From the NCBI GenBank assembly GCA_038049695.1, contig CP142455.1, positions 22,915,501-22,979,500 of the forward strand: DNA of 64,000 nucleotides, read 5' to 3'. Below, in pieces: positions 34,268 to 47,200 of this stretch. Position 1 is the stretch's first letter. Every line of letters starts with the position of its first letter. This DNA comes from Cinnamomum chago. Taxonomy: Eukaryota; Streptophyta; Magnoliopsida; Laurales; Lauraceae. The translations under genes and the position numbers were made by a program. The notes under the pieces are model-generated. The model was not told the origin of the DNA. It saw only the letters and a program-made list of their open reading frames with translations, and made no database searches.

Positions 34268-34748
34268 TAAAACTTTTGGTTCATTTTCAAAAAGTACATA
34301 AAGATTTGATGTTTCAAAAAAGTCTAAAAGTTTTCCACAATTTTTTCCATCAAGTCCTCTCCATAATTTCTTGAGAAATGACAAAAATACCCTTCTCTTA
34401 TGACATATTTTTGTCTTTTCTTCACCTCTTTCCGCTCCAAAATTGGTCGTTTTGATTTTGATGATCATTACCATTTAATTTTAGTCATTTGGAATCCCCT
34501 TTTTTAACCATCCATGCATAAAGGTAGTTGAAGTGGTCCCCACCAGGTCATTTGGGTTGGACTTGATCATTTCTTTTAAATGATATATTAATGAAAACTT
34601 TGAAAAAACAATACAAGGGTGATTTTATCATTTTACAAATTTTTTTTATGGAGAGGCCTTGATTGAAAGAATTGTGGAAGATTCTTGTACTTTTTAATAA
34701 ATTATTCAAACCCTAATATACTTTTTTGAAAATGAGCCAAAAGTTTTA
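34268..34748. mobile_element. MITE-like element, TAAAACTTTTGG ends
   Basis: The left end TAAAACTTTTGGTTCATTTT and the complement of the right end TAAAACTTTTGGCTCATTTT are inverted repeats of about 30 bases with about two differences. The interior is AT-rich and non-coding, 481 bases in all. Confidence 0.6.
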
Positions 34749-34929
34749 TTCCTTTTTTAAAACTTCCTTTTTCATTAAAAAAAGCTCAATATTTTTTTGT
34801 ACAACTCCCCCTTTTGAAAACTTTCTATAATATTAAATCTTTCAAAGTGTGGTCTACAAAGTGGTAAAGTACAATGGAGTATTTACTTTACCAAATTCTA
34901 CATTTAAAAAGGAGAGTGTGACTGTTTGG

Positions 34930-35330
34930 AAAATGATGATAGTAGTGATGATGGTAATGATGATATGATGATTGTTCATGGTGTGATGGTGACGACGACG
35001 GTGATCTTGGTGGTGGTCATGGTGATGTGATGATGATGCCCATGGTTATGGTAGTGATGGTGATGATGTTGGTGATCAAGATGATGATAATTGTGGTGGT
35101 TGTGGCGAGGGTGATGATAGATGGTAGTGATCACCCTGATGATGGTGGTGACATCGTTGATTGTGACGATGATGAAGATTGGGTGGTGTTCAAGATGAGA
35201 ATGATTATGATGATGATGTTGATGCAATAGTGATCATGATGGTGGTGGTAACACCGACAACGATGATGGTGGGGCGGTGGTCATAACTCATAATGATACC
35301 GATTGTGGTTGTGGTGGTGAGATTTTTCTT
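34930..35330 (+). repeat. Degenerate GAT/GGT-rich trinucleotide tract
   Basis: About 400 bases consist largely of GAT, GGT and GTG triplets (for example GGTGGTCATGGTGATGTGAT near 35009). It gives long open frames of Met/Val/Asp on one strand and His/Thr on the other. These are low-complexity artefacts. It is intergenic. Confidence 0.75.
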
Positions 35331-38037
35331 AATATTTAAGCATTGTGGGAAGTGTATGTAATTAGTTTGGATTATGAAGGTGAGTGCCATTGATGAATTT
35401 GAAATGATAAATTACTTATAAATAAAAGTATTTATAATTAATTAATCTAGCAACGAAATTTACTATGATCAATAACATTAATTTGTTATCATCTTGAAAT
35501 TTCTTGTAATATAAATTATTATTTTTGGCACCTATCAAATAACTTAATTTTAAAATTTGTTACATTTCAAAAAAAAAATCAAACAACAAAAACATTATAA
35601 TATTCAAATATTAGACTCTTTTATTTGTACTATTTTATTCTTGCAGTTAATGCAGATACATATGATTAAATGCTGAGGTCAAGTGGTCTGGACAATGCGC
35701 ATAGAAATAGATGATGGTGCATTTGGGACGACCACCACTTGAGATGATTTATAATCTAATAATCCAATGATGAGCATGAAACGCAAGCATAAAATTTAAC
35801 TCTAGTTTTTGAATTCTTATTATTATATAGTTTCCTCAATCTTCTTCCCTACCCTACGAATGTGGTACATGATACAAGTTAATGAGCCTGGATTTTTAAT
35901 ATTGTTAAAAAAGAAGAATAGAAGTTTTTGAGATTTTTTTAATATGAACTTGAATTCATTAATTTGTTATTGAAGGTCAATGATGTTAAAGATCAACTTA
36001 GAGAAAATTTGAACGGCCTGTGAGAGAGAGAGAGAGAGAGAGAGAGGAACTTGCAATAGTAAGAGATAACATTTCTCCCAAGTAGACAACAAAATTAGGG
36101 TTCTAGTCTATGGTCAGGAAGGCGAACATCAACCCTATAAATGAGATTTATAGGGTAAAGCACCACTGTCGTGGAGAAAAACATGATAGAAACTGATGAA
36201 ATAAGTGGCTGTGAAAGCTACATAATAGTTACTTTGGGAGTGAATGATAAATATCATATTTCATATTTTAATTACAATCACAACCATTCTCTTATATCTT
36301 CAAATAAAGTGCACATGGTTTTTTTTTTTCCTTTTTTTTTTTTTTAAGAATAAAGTGCACATGTTAAAATCACAAAGAGAGACTGTCCTTTCTCAAGTTG
36401 CACCCTGCTAATTACAATAAATCTGAGATATGACCCAAAATCAAAATATGATTTGTATGGCAGGCGAAGTGGTCGGAATATTGTCAGGTTCCTTACGGTT
36501 GATTATAAGAACTATCTACAAATAAATAATAATACAAACAATGTATATCTCTAATGCTAGAGGCTAATTTGGATACTTAAAAAATAAACAAGTTAAAGAT
36601 CCACCTTTTTAACTCTAAGCAACTTGATGCTAACAATTTTATCAATGATTTTCATTGATTATGAACATTTTGAAGGGGCTGTTTGTTTTGACACAACATA
36701 TAAACAAATGAGTATGACCAACTATTTGTACCATTTATTAGCATTAATCATCATAGCAAACAATGATTTTTGGTGCTAGGCTTCTTTTACTTCGACACAA
36801 CATATAAAACAATGAGTATGACTAATCTTTTGTGCCATTTATTTGCATTAATCATCACAGCAAAAATGACTGATTCGTTTGTATGGTCGGCTGAAACATT
36901 TTGTAAAGCAATGTTCGTTATACCAACAATTCAAGATAAGGCAATGCCAGCTGCAATTAAGAAAGTATTACTATGAACTGTTCATCGCATTTACCCCTAT
37001 TAATAAATAGATTGTTGAGCACAGTTAAAAGGTATGTCGAGGATTCTGAAGCAGGTGATGTGTGGAAATTTGATGTGTCGTACCGTTTTGAAGAGGATGG
37101 AGTGTTAGGAGAGGCCAAATAAAGAGGGGATCGCTTTAAATGGAAAAGTGGGGAGAACTTTGTGCCTCAAGAAGCGGACAAGGCTTGTGTTTGACACCTG
37201 CCTCCGTTGGCCACCTCCAATAGTTGGCCACCTCCAATAGTTTTACCTGGTGCATGTAGACATGAGGGTTTGCATGTGCCCCTCGGAATTAGTTCTTCGC
37301 TGTCCTGAATCGAGTGTACTTCGGGCTCAGGGATAAAGGCTCCTAAGATGAACGGGAGATCTACTCGATTATCAGAAAATCAAAAAAGTAAAGAGGAATA
37401 TTTGAAGCTTTTGGGTGGTTAGGGGGTGTTAATCGGGAGGCTTCAGAGGACAAGTTGAGACTGAAATAGATCTTTGGATCCCTGGTGCTATGATTTTTAT
37501 AGGTGAAGGCAGTGCTTGCATGCCTGCGTCAACCCCTAATGGGATTTCTCTGCATTACTGTATGATTAGAATATAGCAACAGTTATTGGGTCTGCTCTTC
37601 GTCATTTTGTTCATCCAGTAATCACTAGTTTTTTTTGAGGGATGTGATGGTTGTGAGCATCAATCTTACGAGAGTTGTATGAGATGTAACAAACAAAAAT
37701 GAAAACCTGAAAAAGATTATATCATGCTCTTATTCCTCCACATTCTACAATTCCCCTGATATGTAAATCTCAAGAAATTCACTTGAAATGCAATGAGGGC
37801 AAAAGGCTCGAGTACGAATACATAGCAGCATAATAAATGGTTCACGAATGAACAAAACCCTCAAAATTTGTTAAATCTCTGAGCTATACTGATTCTCTCC
37901 GTAGAATCTATTTCTGGGATGGGGCTCCAAATTACTACCCCAAACTCCCCATCTTTCTGCAGGAAGTTCTAGAGAACTTGCGCCAAAATTTGATAATCTA
38001 TAAGCTACAACTCTACCAAGTCAGTATATCTGACCCG
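35331..38037. other. Intergenic region and UGGT 3' flank
   Basis: No gene is supportable. A (GA)n tract lies at about 36022-36046. A block of about 90 bases beginning near TTTGTTTTGACACAACATAT (36682) recurs near 36783 as an imperfect tandem copy. The 17-base unit TTGGCCACCTCCAATAG occurs twice near 37207-37240. The UGGT 3' UTR must lie just below 38038. Confidence 0.5.
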
Positions 38038-38205
38038 CTACAACTCTGCCATGTCTTCCTGCACGCTCTCACCAGTGGAAGCTTCTGCATTATTCACGGG
38101 TGAAGCTGTGTCTGGGGTTTCATTCTCTAAACCTAAAATTCTCCCAGTGAACTGCCTTGCCTCAGCATCAAGATCAACCCACTCCGAAACTATTCTTTTA
38201 GCACC
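38038..38205 (-). CDS. UGGT: UGGT last exon and stop
   Basis: This exon encodes [29 protein letters not shown] and an acidic, poorly conserved tail ending EDMAEL then TAG. It has 55 codons and a stop. The end is not a classical KDEL or HDEL, although it keeps the final Glu-Leu. Confidence 0.93.
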   Translation of the reverse strand, partial: GAKRIVSEWVDLDAEARQFTGRILGLENETPDTASPVNNAEASTGESVQEDMAEL

Positions 38206-41200
38206 CTATGAGAGGAAGAAAAAGAAATAAGGAGGATGACATAGTAGTAACAAGGAGGCCCCAAGAGGCTGAGCTCATGCTTGACAAGATGAGAGCAGCG
38301 CCGGGATCAAAACACATGAGACCAGTTTACTATTCCAAATAAAAAATTATATATATATAAACAAAGATGGCACTAAAAGCTGCATGTCTACCTGGAGTTT
38401 AGGCTCTTTAGTCATAGGATTGTTACAGAGGTCAATGGTCTTTGCCTTGGACTTTGTGGAATTCCCACACCAAGACTCACACCAAAGCCATTCTTGTGGT
38501 AGAGAAAATATGGGCACATTGTGCTGAGCGTAGTTGGGAAGATCCTGAAAAATATGAAAGTTATTTTTAATACTCAAGTTTACTAAATCAGACAGTAATA
38601 ATATGAAACCAAATAATTACTAAACGAACAATGTTGAAATGGAGAAAAAGAAGAGAAGAGCCACGCATCTCTGGTCATTCGACAATCTTTCCAAACACAA
38701 CACTTTCTTATAGTTAGTAACATATGAGAGTATGCTTATAATGTAAAAATAAGCATTTTGCACATTTCTATTAATTTTAAAATCAACTATTTATGACCCA
38801 ATTTTCTCTCCTTAATGTTATTGTGATGTGTTTTTCCTTAGTTGGTTTTCGTGTGTATGGCATTCTTGCTGTTCCAAATGACTATAGTCTCTTCTAGGGC
38901 TTAGTGCTGATTGTTTATACTTCAGTAATTCTTAGCCGCCTAAAGACACTTTGACAGCAATGAAACTTTCCATAATTTTTAGCTAACAGCCACCTTGACA
39001 GCAATGAGAAGTTACAAGTTCTCATTCGTCAGCTTCAATGTTTTTAGTTCATAAAGTACAGTTATTCAATATTATAAAGAGTTCTCTCCTGCGTGGGTGT
39101 GTGTGGAACCCACCTGGATAAATGCCAGCCATAAGTTCCAGCGGAATTTACTTATCTTAATGGGGATAGTTTGGACAAAAAATCAACCACATCCGATCAA
39201 CCTACCTCTTTCATCTCAACACTATACTTTGCAGTGGCTTAAATCTGCAACTTTGTGGTACAGACTAAGCATATGTATAAGTACATGCATGCACGCACAA
39301 ATGTGAAACTGTGAATGAGTGCAGTCTTATTGGTCACTAGGAGGAAAGGAATAAAGCTGGCCCAGAAAGAGAGAAAATGCTCACTACATAAATAATAGAA
39401 TCCTAAAAATGCATCTTCAGCTGTCCATCCAGACATCTATGATACCCAGATACATCAAAATAGGCAACATATCATCGTATCCATGTTGTGGAAACCTCTC
39501 TAACTAATGCATATTAACAGTGTTGGATATGCTAGTCAGACTAGACATCTCTCCATCAAGGGAACCATCAATTTCATCATCAAACATAGTCTTCTCCCAT
39601 CAAATATAGCCTTGTTACATCAAGGGCACCATCGATCTCATCATCAAACATTGCCTAGTGAGTTTTGCTTTTGCACCCTATTTGAAGCCAAGCTTCCAGT
39701 AACTCCACATTCTAACACAAATTTCTCAGTACATCTACAGTGTTGCCAAAAAGTAATTTTTAACAGGGGAAAAGTTTGGTTATTAAAGATCATAAAAGAG
39801 CTTCAAGATCATGAAAGTTACATCAGAAGCAAGTTGAAATCAAAAGGGATAAACAAATAGGTCAATTTACTAGGGTGAAATTCATCTTCATAGGTTATGT
39901 CATGCTAGCTCTACTTGCTACATTGCGGCTCTCTTAAATAACACGATTAGAAATCATCACAATAATGTACCAATCTTAGGCATCTCTACAAAGTCCTTGG
40001 TCTCTCTTTAAAATGATTCTTCTTTAATTACCACCAATTCTTCACCAATCATGGTAATGCAGTATAAAAGCACAGTTTAAAATCTTTGAATCTTCATTAT
40101 GGAACATCAATTATAAGAAAGCCACTTGCCTGATCAAGATTAGATAGACTATTTGGGTCTTTGCTAAGCGTCTCATAAAATACCCTTAGATTATCCCCTG
40201 CTGCAGTTTGTCGGAACTTCACCAAATCGACGACATACAAAGCGCTGTAGGAAGTTACCATTAAGTCAGATAAGACATCTAGAACTCTTATAAGTGAGTC
40301 TGTCAAATTCACCTAGTACAATATAAAACAATTCCAAACCTTATGTGATATGGTTTTCCCCGTAAATGGTCCTTCCAGAAACCCTGCAGATGATTAAGAA
40401 AGAGAAAAAGAGCCACTGAGAATGTAGTAATGTTTAAATAACAGGAAGATTTAGAGAGAATGAGATTATCTGATGTTAATTTAAGAACTGAATATAAGAA
40501 AGAACTAGAAGGGCAACAACTTGTCTCCAAAATCTGTAGCCATCCATATCCTTATTGTTGTGACAGAAAGGTGTATACGCAAGAGGTCTTCCTTTTATAT
40601 CCATGTCGTAGAGCTCTCCCATGTCTGCCCTCACCACCTGATCTGCATCAACAAATATGACCTGCATGCAACAGTAGAGAAAGTAAAGACCATGGAAGCC
40701 TATAAAACACAAGAAACATCTTATATTGCTAACACAAATAATGGAAAGAGAACATATGGTATTGGTAGCTTCTGCAGCTTATTTATTTTTTTACAGACTG
40801 GATACCTTTTCCAAAGAAAGTGGGAAAATAACATCAAGGAACAAAATTTTGTAAGCCCAAATTATCCGCTGCTTTTCTGTCTGTTTATGAAGCCAAGTAG
40901 GCCACTTGTAGGTAATGAGCTCATACTCAAATCCATACTCCTGTGCCATGTGGGGTATAACGTCCTGAGAGTTGGTACACAGAACATGTCAGCTGATTAT
41001 ATGCTTGGCGATCATAGATATCAGGTAAAAAGAATAGAGAATAAAAGAAGAAGCACACCTTAAACTGAGGAGACAGGTAGTTCTTAATGAACCAAAACTT
41101 TACAGGTCGATTTGTATTCTTAAGAACACTCAGTATCATAATTTTGAGGAAGCGTTCATACCTGCAAAAGTAGTCTATCAATAGAAATCCATTTGGATGA

Positions 41201-44200
41201 AGAAGTGAAACATAGATGTCCGGCATGGTTGTAGATTTAAGTGGGGAAAGGATATCAACCACATAGGAGCAAAGTATAACTGGGAAAGGCAGGAAGATGT
41301 CATTGAAAGGATGTTTTAAGTGGTCTTTATATGTATCTAGGAGGAAACACCCAAATGGTTTCTTGATGAAACACATGCACATGCACACATATACGAAAAG
41401 TACTGAGTATCTTAAAAAAAAACCTTCTACATACGTTTAGAAAAAAAAGAAAAAAAAATCAATTAGTCTGGCAACTTCACTGTTTTAATTTTGATTGTTC
41501 TTGTTTCTTTTCTAAAATTGGTGGCAAAATCTGTCTTACAATAGGTGAGTGAGAAGGGTGCCCTAGGTTCCAACTATGAAACTATAAAGCATAAAAAGTC
41601 TTAGCAAATAGTAGGTGATTATATCAGATCAACAACACTTTTTATTATATTATTAAAAGGACATTAAGTTGAGCTTCAACTTTCGCTACCGTTTCTTTCA
41701 TGCCCTGGATTTGACAACTTCATTAATCCATCATCTGGAGACACAGCCACTTACAGAAAATGCATATTCAAAAGTAAAAGACTCCACATGTAGGACCCCA
41801 TCTTCAATTCAACAAAGCCCTTTCTAGGGGAAAATTTCAAAACATGATAGGACCATATTGCATTTTCAGTAATGACATGCCAAGCTACACACTTTAAGCA
41901 ACATAAAGTGCACATATATGTAAGACTGGTTTCATGGTTGCCCAAGTTATTTCTATTTTAATTCATAATAAAGTTTTATTTTCCTTTTTCCTTTTGAAAT
42001 GGTAACATAGTTTTATTAAAGATAAAAAATCCCTACAAGAAAAAAACACCCTTAATCACATGATGAAAAACTCAGTCATTGATCATTTCAAACCTGAACA
42101 GACAAGGCCCATGCAAAAGCTTTGAGCCCTTTCCAAAAACAACTCTCTAATGCTCGTACAAATCATACCGCAGTAAAGGGAAGGTTTGTTATTTACACAA
42201 AATAAGGTTAGAAATGACTTCATTTTAGACTGTGCTAACTAGTTGTCTTAAACTTGTTCGTTGAAGGGAAAATGGGAGTTTGTTTATCCTACATTAAGGG
42301 TTGCCTATTGTCTGAAGACCCAAGTCAAGGTTCTCTTTTCGCCTTTATGTTGGTGAATGATAACGCCACTCCAATTTCCAACCTGGTGGTTGTGATACCG
42401 AACACCTTCCAAAGGTTTCTACAAACTTCAACTCATGATATCACATTTCTTTCAGTGCCACAAGGTGTTCCACAAGGAAACAAGGACAGATATCAGACAT
42501 TTTCATTTGAAGAGAATAATGAATTGGTGTTTTCTCATTGCGAGAAGACTTACACATGGATGAGATGTACCAGGGCTTCATTGGATGGCCGAAGTTACAA
42601 AATCAACATGGAAATTGATAGCAAGATCGTATAATACAGCTACTTCCACACTTAGAGACATGAGTGCATTAAGAAAAGCACTTGAAAATCTTTGCCAATA
42701 CACCTCTTCCAAGGAGCCACTTCAACAAACTTATAACTTAGTGGAGACAAGTACCTCTACTTACATGCAAATTGTGACCTCTTGAACATTACCCTAGATT
42801 ATTGACAATTAGATGGAGTCAAGTACCTTTACACCTACTCATCTTGCAACATCTTGAACATTACTTGGATGATTAACTTTGTCCTGTGAGCACATGATTG
42901 GTATGCCTCATTCTTTGAATTCGTTTACCGATCCCTACTTTAATTACTAATATTGAGAACTTAGCAAATTTATGAAAAACATGAGTAATTTATCCCTTCA
43001 CACTTTCAAACTTACAAAGCATTTATCTACGCTTTTCTTCTATTTTGAAAATGGACCCTACTATGTCATGTCAATGTGGAAGATCATGAAGATCATATGC
43101 AAGTGCGCAGTTGCAAAAAATATATGTTTTTTTATTGGCAACAGTAAAGGAGTTAGGTTAAAAAAAAGAGGCCTACAAGGTACACACTAGAAGATGCATG
43201 TAAAGAATAAAATGGTGCTAGGCATACAAGCCTTATATGAAGAATGACATAAAGAAAGCAAACAAATCAAATGATACAAGCAACCAAGGGAAAAGCTCTA
43301 CCCAATCCTTTTTTGGCTAATGCAACCATCATATTATCAGCTGGACGAACCATGTGTCTAAATCTGATCCGAGAAGATAACGACAACTTTATATCATTGA
43401 GGTAAGATTGAAATTTCAAAAGGGATGTCATAATAAAAATTCAACTAGGAAATAAAAATTAGATAAATCACTTTCCACAATTTTAGCTCCTTTGAAAGAT
43501 GTCAACAAAATTCTAAGAGCCTCCAAAATAGCCATCACTTCCACTTCATTAGAATCTTTCATGCCCGCCAATTAGAAAAACATAAACAAAAGTTCCCCCT
43601 TTGTTGTTGGGCAACACCAATGATACCTTCCATTCTAGGTTCACCCCTAGCTGCCCCCTCAACATAATATTTAAGCGATCCAATTGTCAAATACAAGATG
43701 GCTCAGGCCCACTTGGGCCCAATATGGTGGCATCCAATCTCGTTAGATTTGGTCAAATATTGCACAGATTTCTTTCCTTCCTTAATTTGATTAGATTTAG
43801 TCTAATACTCTTTCTTTAATTAGATTGTAAATAGATTAGCTGATTTGTAGAGCTGATTTGTAGCCTTTGATAAGAGCTGATTTGTAGCCTTTGATAAGGC
43901 ATCTGTATTCTATATAATGGGAGAATCTCCAATGAAGACACACAAAATTGATAATTCAAAATCTGTTACATGCTACGTTTGTCATGGTATCAGAGCTCTC
44001 TGTCTTCTAGCTATCCATCTTCGATTTCTTGTTGAATCTTGGTGATAACAGTCATTGCTTGTGGCTGTTCGTGCATGATCAGCATAGATCTTCATCAACA
44101 TCTTAAAGTCTGATCGCTGTGGCCCATCTGAGATCAGCACTGCTACTCTTGGGAAACTCAATCTTGTGTCTAAGAAGTAAACAAATCAAAGATCTGTAAC

Positions 44201-47200
44201 CTTGGCAACAACCAGATCAGGGATCTGTGTTCATTGTAAACAGAACAGTCTTCTGTCGTGATATGATCAACAGTGGCCCACCTGCGATCATCATGGCATC
44301 TTCAGCAAACTCTTCAGCAGTGGTCGACCACCTCTACTGGTAATTTTGGAGATTTTTTCAGCATTTTTCCAAGATCAGAGGTAGGCCATTTGAATCAACT
44401 TGTGATTTTCCAGTTTTCTAAGATAATTTGATCTCAGTCGTACAAAATCTTGGATTATGGATAGATTTCAATAAATCTTGTACCACTGGAAAGATAAATT
44501 GATCCTACTTGCATCTTGTGGATCTGATCCTCACTCAGATCAAGCAGTGGGCCCCACGCAAGGAACCAGCAGTCAAAATCAAGGTCGCCTGGGCCTTTAT
44601 TTTGTGAAAAAAAAAACTCTCAGACAGCTTGTTTGTCATTTCTGCACTATTTGCAAGCATTCTGAGTTGATCTGATCCCTCTTGGCCTGGTTTAAATTGG
44701 CTGCTGCTCTTGTAATCAAGCTTGGAGATACATCAAAACAGGCTGTTTGCACTGTTTGGATTTCACTCTCTTTTGTTTGCTGCAATTTGGTTCTAGTACT
44801 GTTTAAATGGAAAAAATCTAAAGTTAAATTGATTCGATTTGATGGGAAAAACTATCCAGCATGGGCTTTTCAATTTCAATTGTATCTTGAGGCCAAGGAA
44901 TTATGGGGATTTGTCTCTGGTTCTGATCCAAAGCCTACAGAGGATGATAAAAAGATTTCTACTTGGAATACCAAAAGATGCAAAAATTAAAACATGGATT
45001 CTTGGGGCTGTGGAACCTCATCTGATTCTAAACCTCAAACCCTATACAACCTTCAAGGAGATGTGGGGTTACTTGCAGACAGTTTATCATCAAGATAATT
45101 CTGCACGACAATTTCAACTTGAGTGTGAAATTGCAGAATACAGTCAAGGTACCTTGACCATTCAGGACTACTATTCTGGTTTCCGCAATCTGTGGAGAGA
45201 ATACGATGGGATTAAATATGCTTCTGTTCCGAACAATATTCTTAAAACTATACAAGAACTTCAAGCCTCAAGTCACAGGGACCAGTTTTTGATGAAATTA
45301 CGTCCCGAGTATGAGACTGTAACATCATCTCTGCTGAGCCGGAGCCCATTACCATCTTTGGATGTTTGTTTGAATGAGCTTTTGCGAGAAGAACAACGCA
45401 TTCGCACAAAAGCCCACCTGGAACATAAGCACACTGAAACCTATCCTGTTGCATACTCTGCTAAAGGGAACACTCAGTCTTTTCAGATCTCACCGTCTTC
45501 TCCAACTCCTCGGACTCGTGATATGAGCAAAGTCCAATGCTACTCTTGCAAAAAATATGGATACCTTGCAACTCAATGCAACCAGAAGTTCTGTAAGTAC
45601 TGCAAGAAGAAGGGACATATCATTACTGAATGTCGCCGCCGTCCACAAACTCGGACTCCCAATGCTTATGCTGCCCAGGTAGACTATTCTCCTGCTGATG
45701 CTGCGTCCACATCTGTGTCTTCAGAGCCTGGTTCTTCTTCCCCTGCTCTCACTCCCGAATTAGTTCAACAAATGATCGTCAATGTTTTTTCTGCACTTGG
45801 CATCACAGGTAAATCTAAAACCCCTTCTTCCATTTGGTATCTTGATTCTGGAGCATCAAATCACCTTACTCATTCCAGTGCACAACTCTCTAGCTTGACA
45901 AAATATACTGGCAATGCTCATGTTCAAACAGCCGATGGCGGACATCTTCCTATCACTGCCATTGGAAATATTTCCAGTATCTTGCCTTAAAGAATGTTTA
46001 TCACTGTCCCAATTTAATTTCAAACCTTCTTTCCGTTGGACAACTTATTGAAAACAACTATAATGTTTCCTTTTCTTCCTCTGGTTGTGTTGTGCAGGAC
46101 CAGATGTCAGGGAGGGAGATCGCGAGGGAGCCTAAAAATGGACGCTTGTTTTCTCTTGATCTATCTACTCCAATTGGGAATAATTCAGCAAATGATTTTT
46201 GTTTTTCAGCTCAAAATAATTGTCAATTATGGCATAGTAGGCTTGGACATCCTAATTTTAAAACCATGTCTCACATGGTTAATTCTGGATTGTTAAACTC
46301 AATAGGATTTTCTAAGTTTGTTTCCTTTGATTGTGCTACATGTAAGATAGGAAAAAGTAAAACTCTTCCTTTTTCTGTCTCCACTTCTACTAGCATTCAT
46401 TATTTTGATTTAGTTCATAGTGATGTTTGGGGTATTGCTCCTCATTTGTCTCATGCTCATTATAAATATTTTGTGACATTCATTGATGATTATAGTAGAT
46501 TTACATGGGTCTATTTTTTGCATTCTAAAGCTGAGGTCTTTAATGTTTTCAAAATGTTTTTAGCATATGTTGAGAATCAATTTTCCACTTGCATTAAAAT
46601 TTTACGTTTTGATTCGGGAGGTGAATATGTGTCTACAGAATTTCAAACTTTTTTACAACAAAAATGAATACTTTCTCAAAAATCTTGTCCTTATACCCCT
46701 CAGCAAAATGGGGTCGCTGAAAGGAAGAATAGACATCTCCTTGATGTTACTCGCTCTCTTCTTATTGAATCCTCTGTTCCTACACGGTTTTGGACAGAAG
46801 CTCTTAGCACTGCTGTCCACCTGATAAATCGATTACCTTCCTTCTCTTTAGAAAATGAGAGTCCTTTTTCTCGATTATACAAAACTACACCGTCTTATGA
46901 TGATCTGCATGTTTTTGGATCGGTGTGTTTTGTACATTTACCTCCTTCTGAGCGTAACAAACTTACTGTCCAATCTGCTAAATGCGCATTTCTAGGATAT
47001 GCTAGTCACCAAAAGGGGTTTCTGTGTTATGATCCTCAAATACGGCGCATTCGTACCTCCCGTAATGTTGTTTTTTTTTAAATCAATATTTTTTCCAACA
47101 ATATCTTGAGTCTGTCGAGTCCCCATCTATTGTTTCCTTACCTGGTTTTTCGAACAAAACTCCATTTGTGAAATTTGATCCTAAATTTGTGTATCATAGG

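Noticed and set aside
33769..34270. Open frames of 76-150 codons rich in Ser/Leu/Arg/Glu
   Set aside because: They come from CT and GA tracts inside a foldback element.
34976..35390. His/Thr-rich and Met/Val-rich open frames
   Set aside because: They are translations of a GAT/GGT trinucleotide tract.
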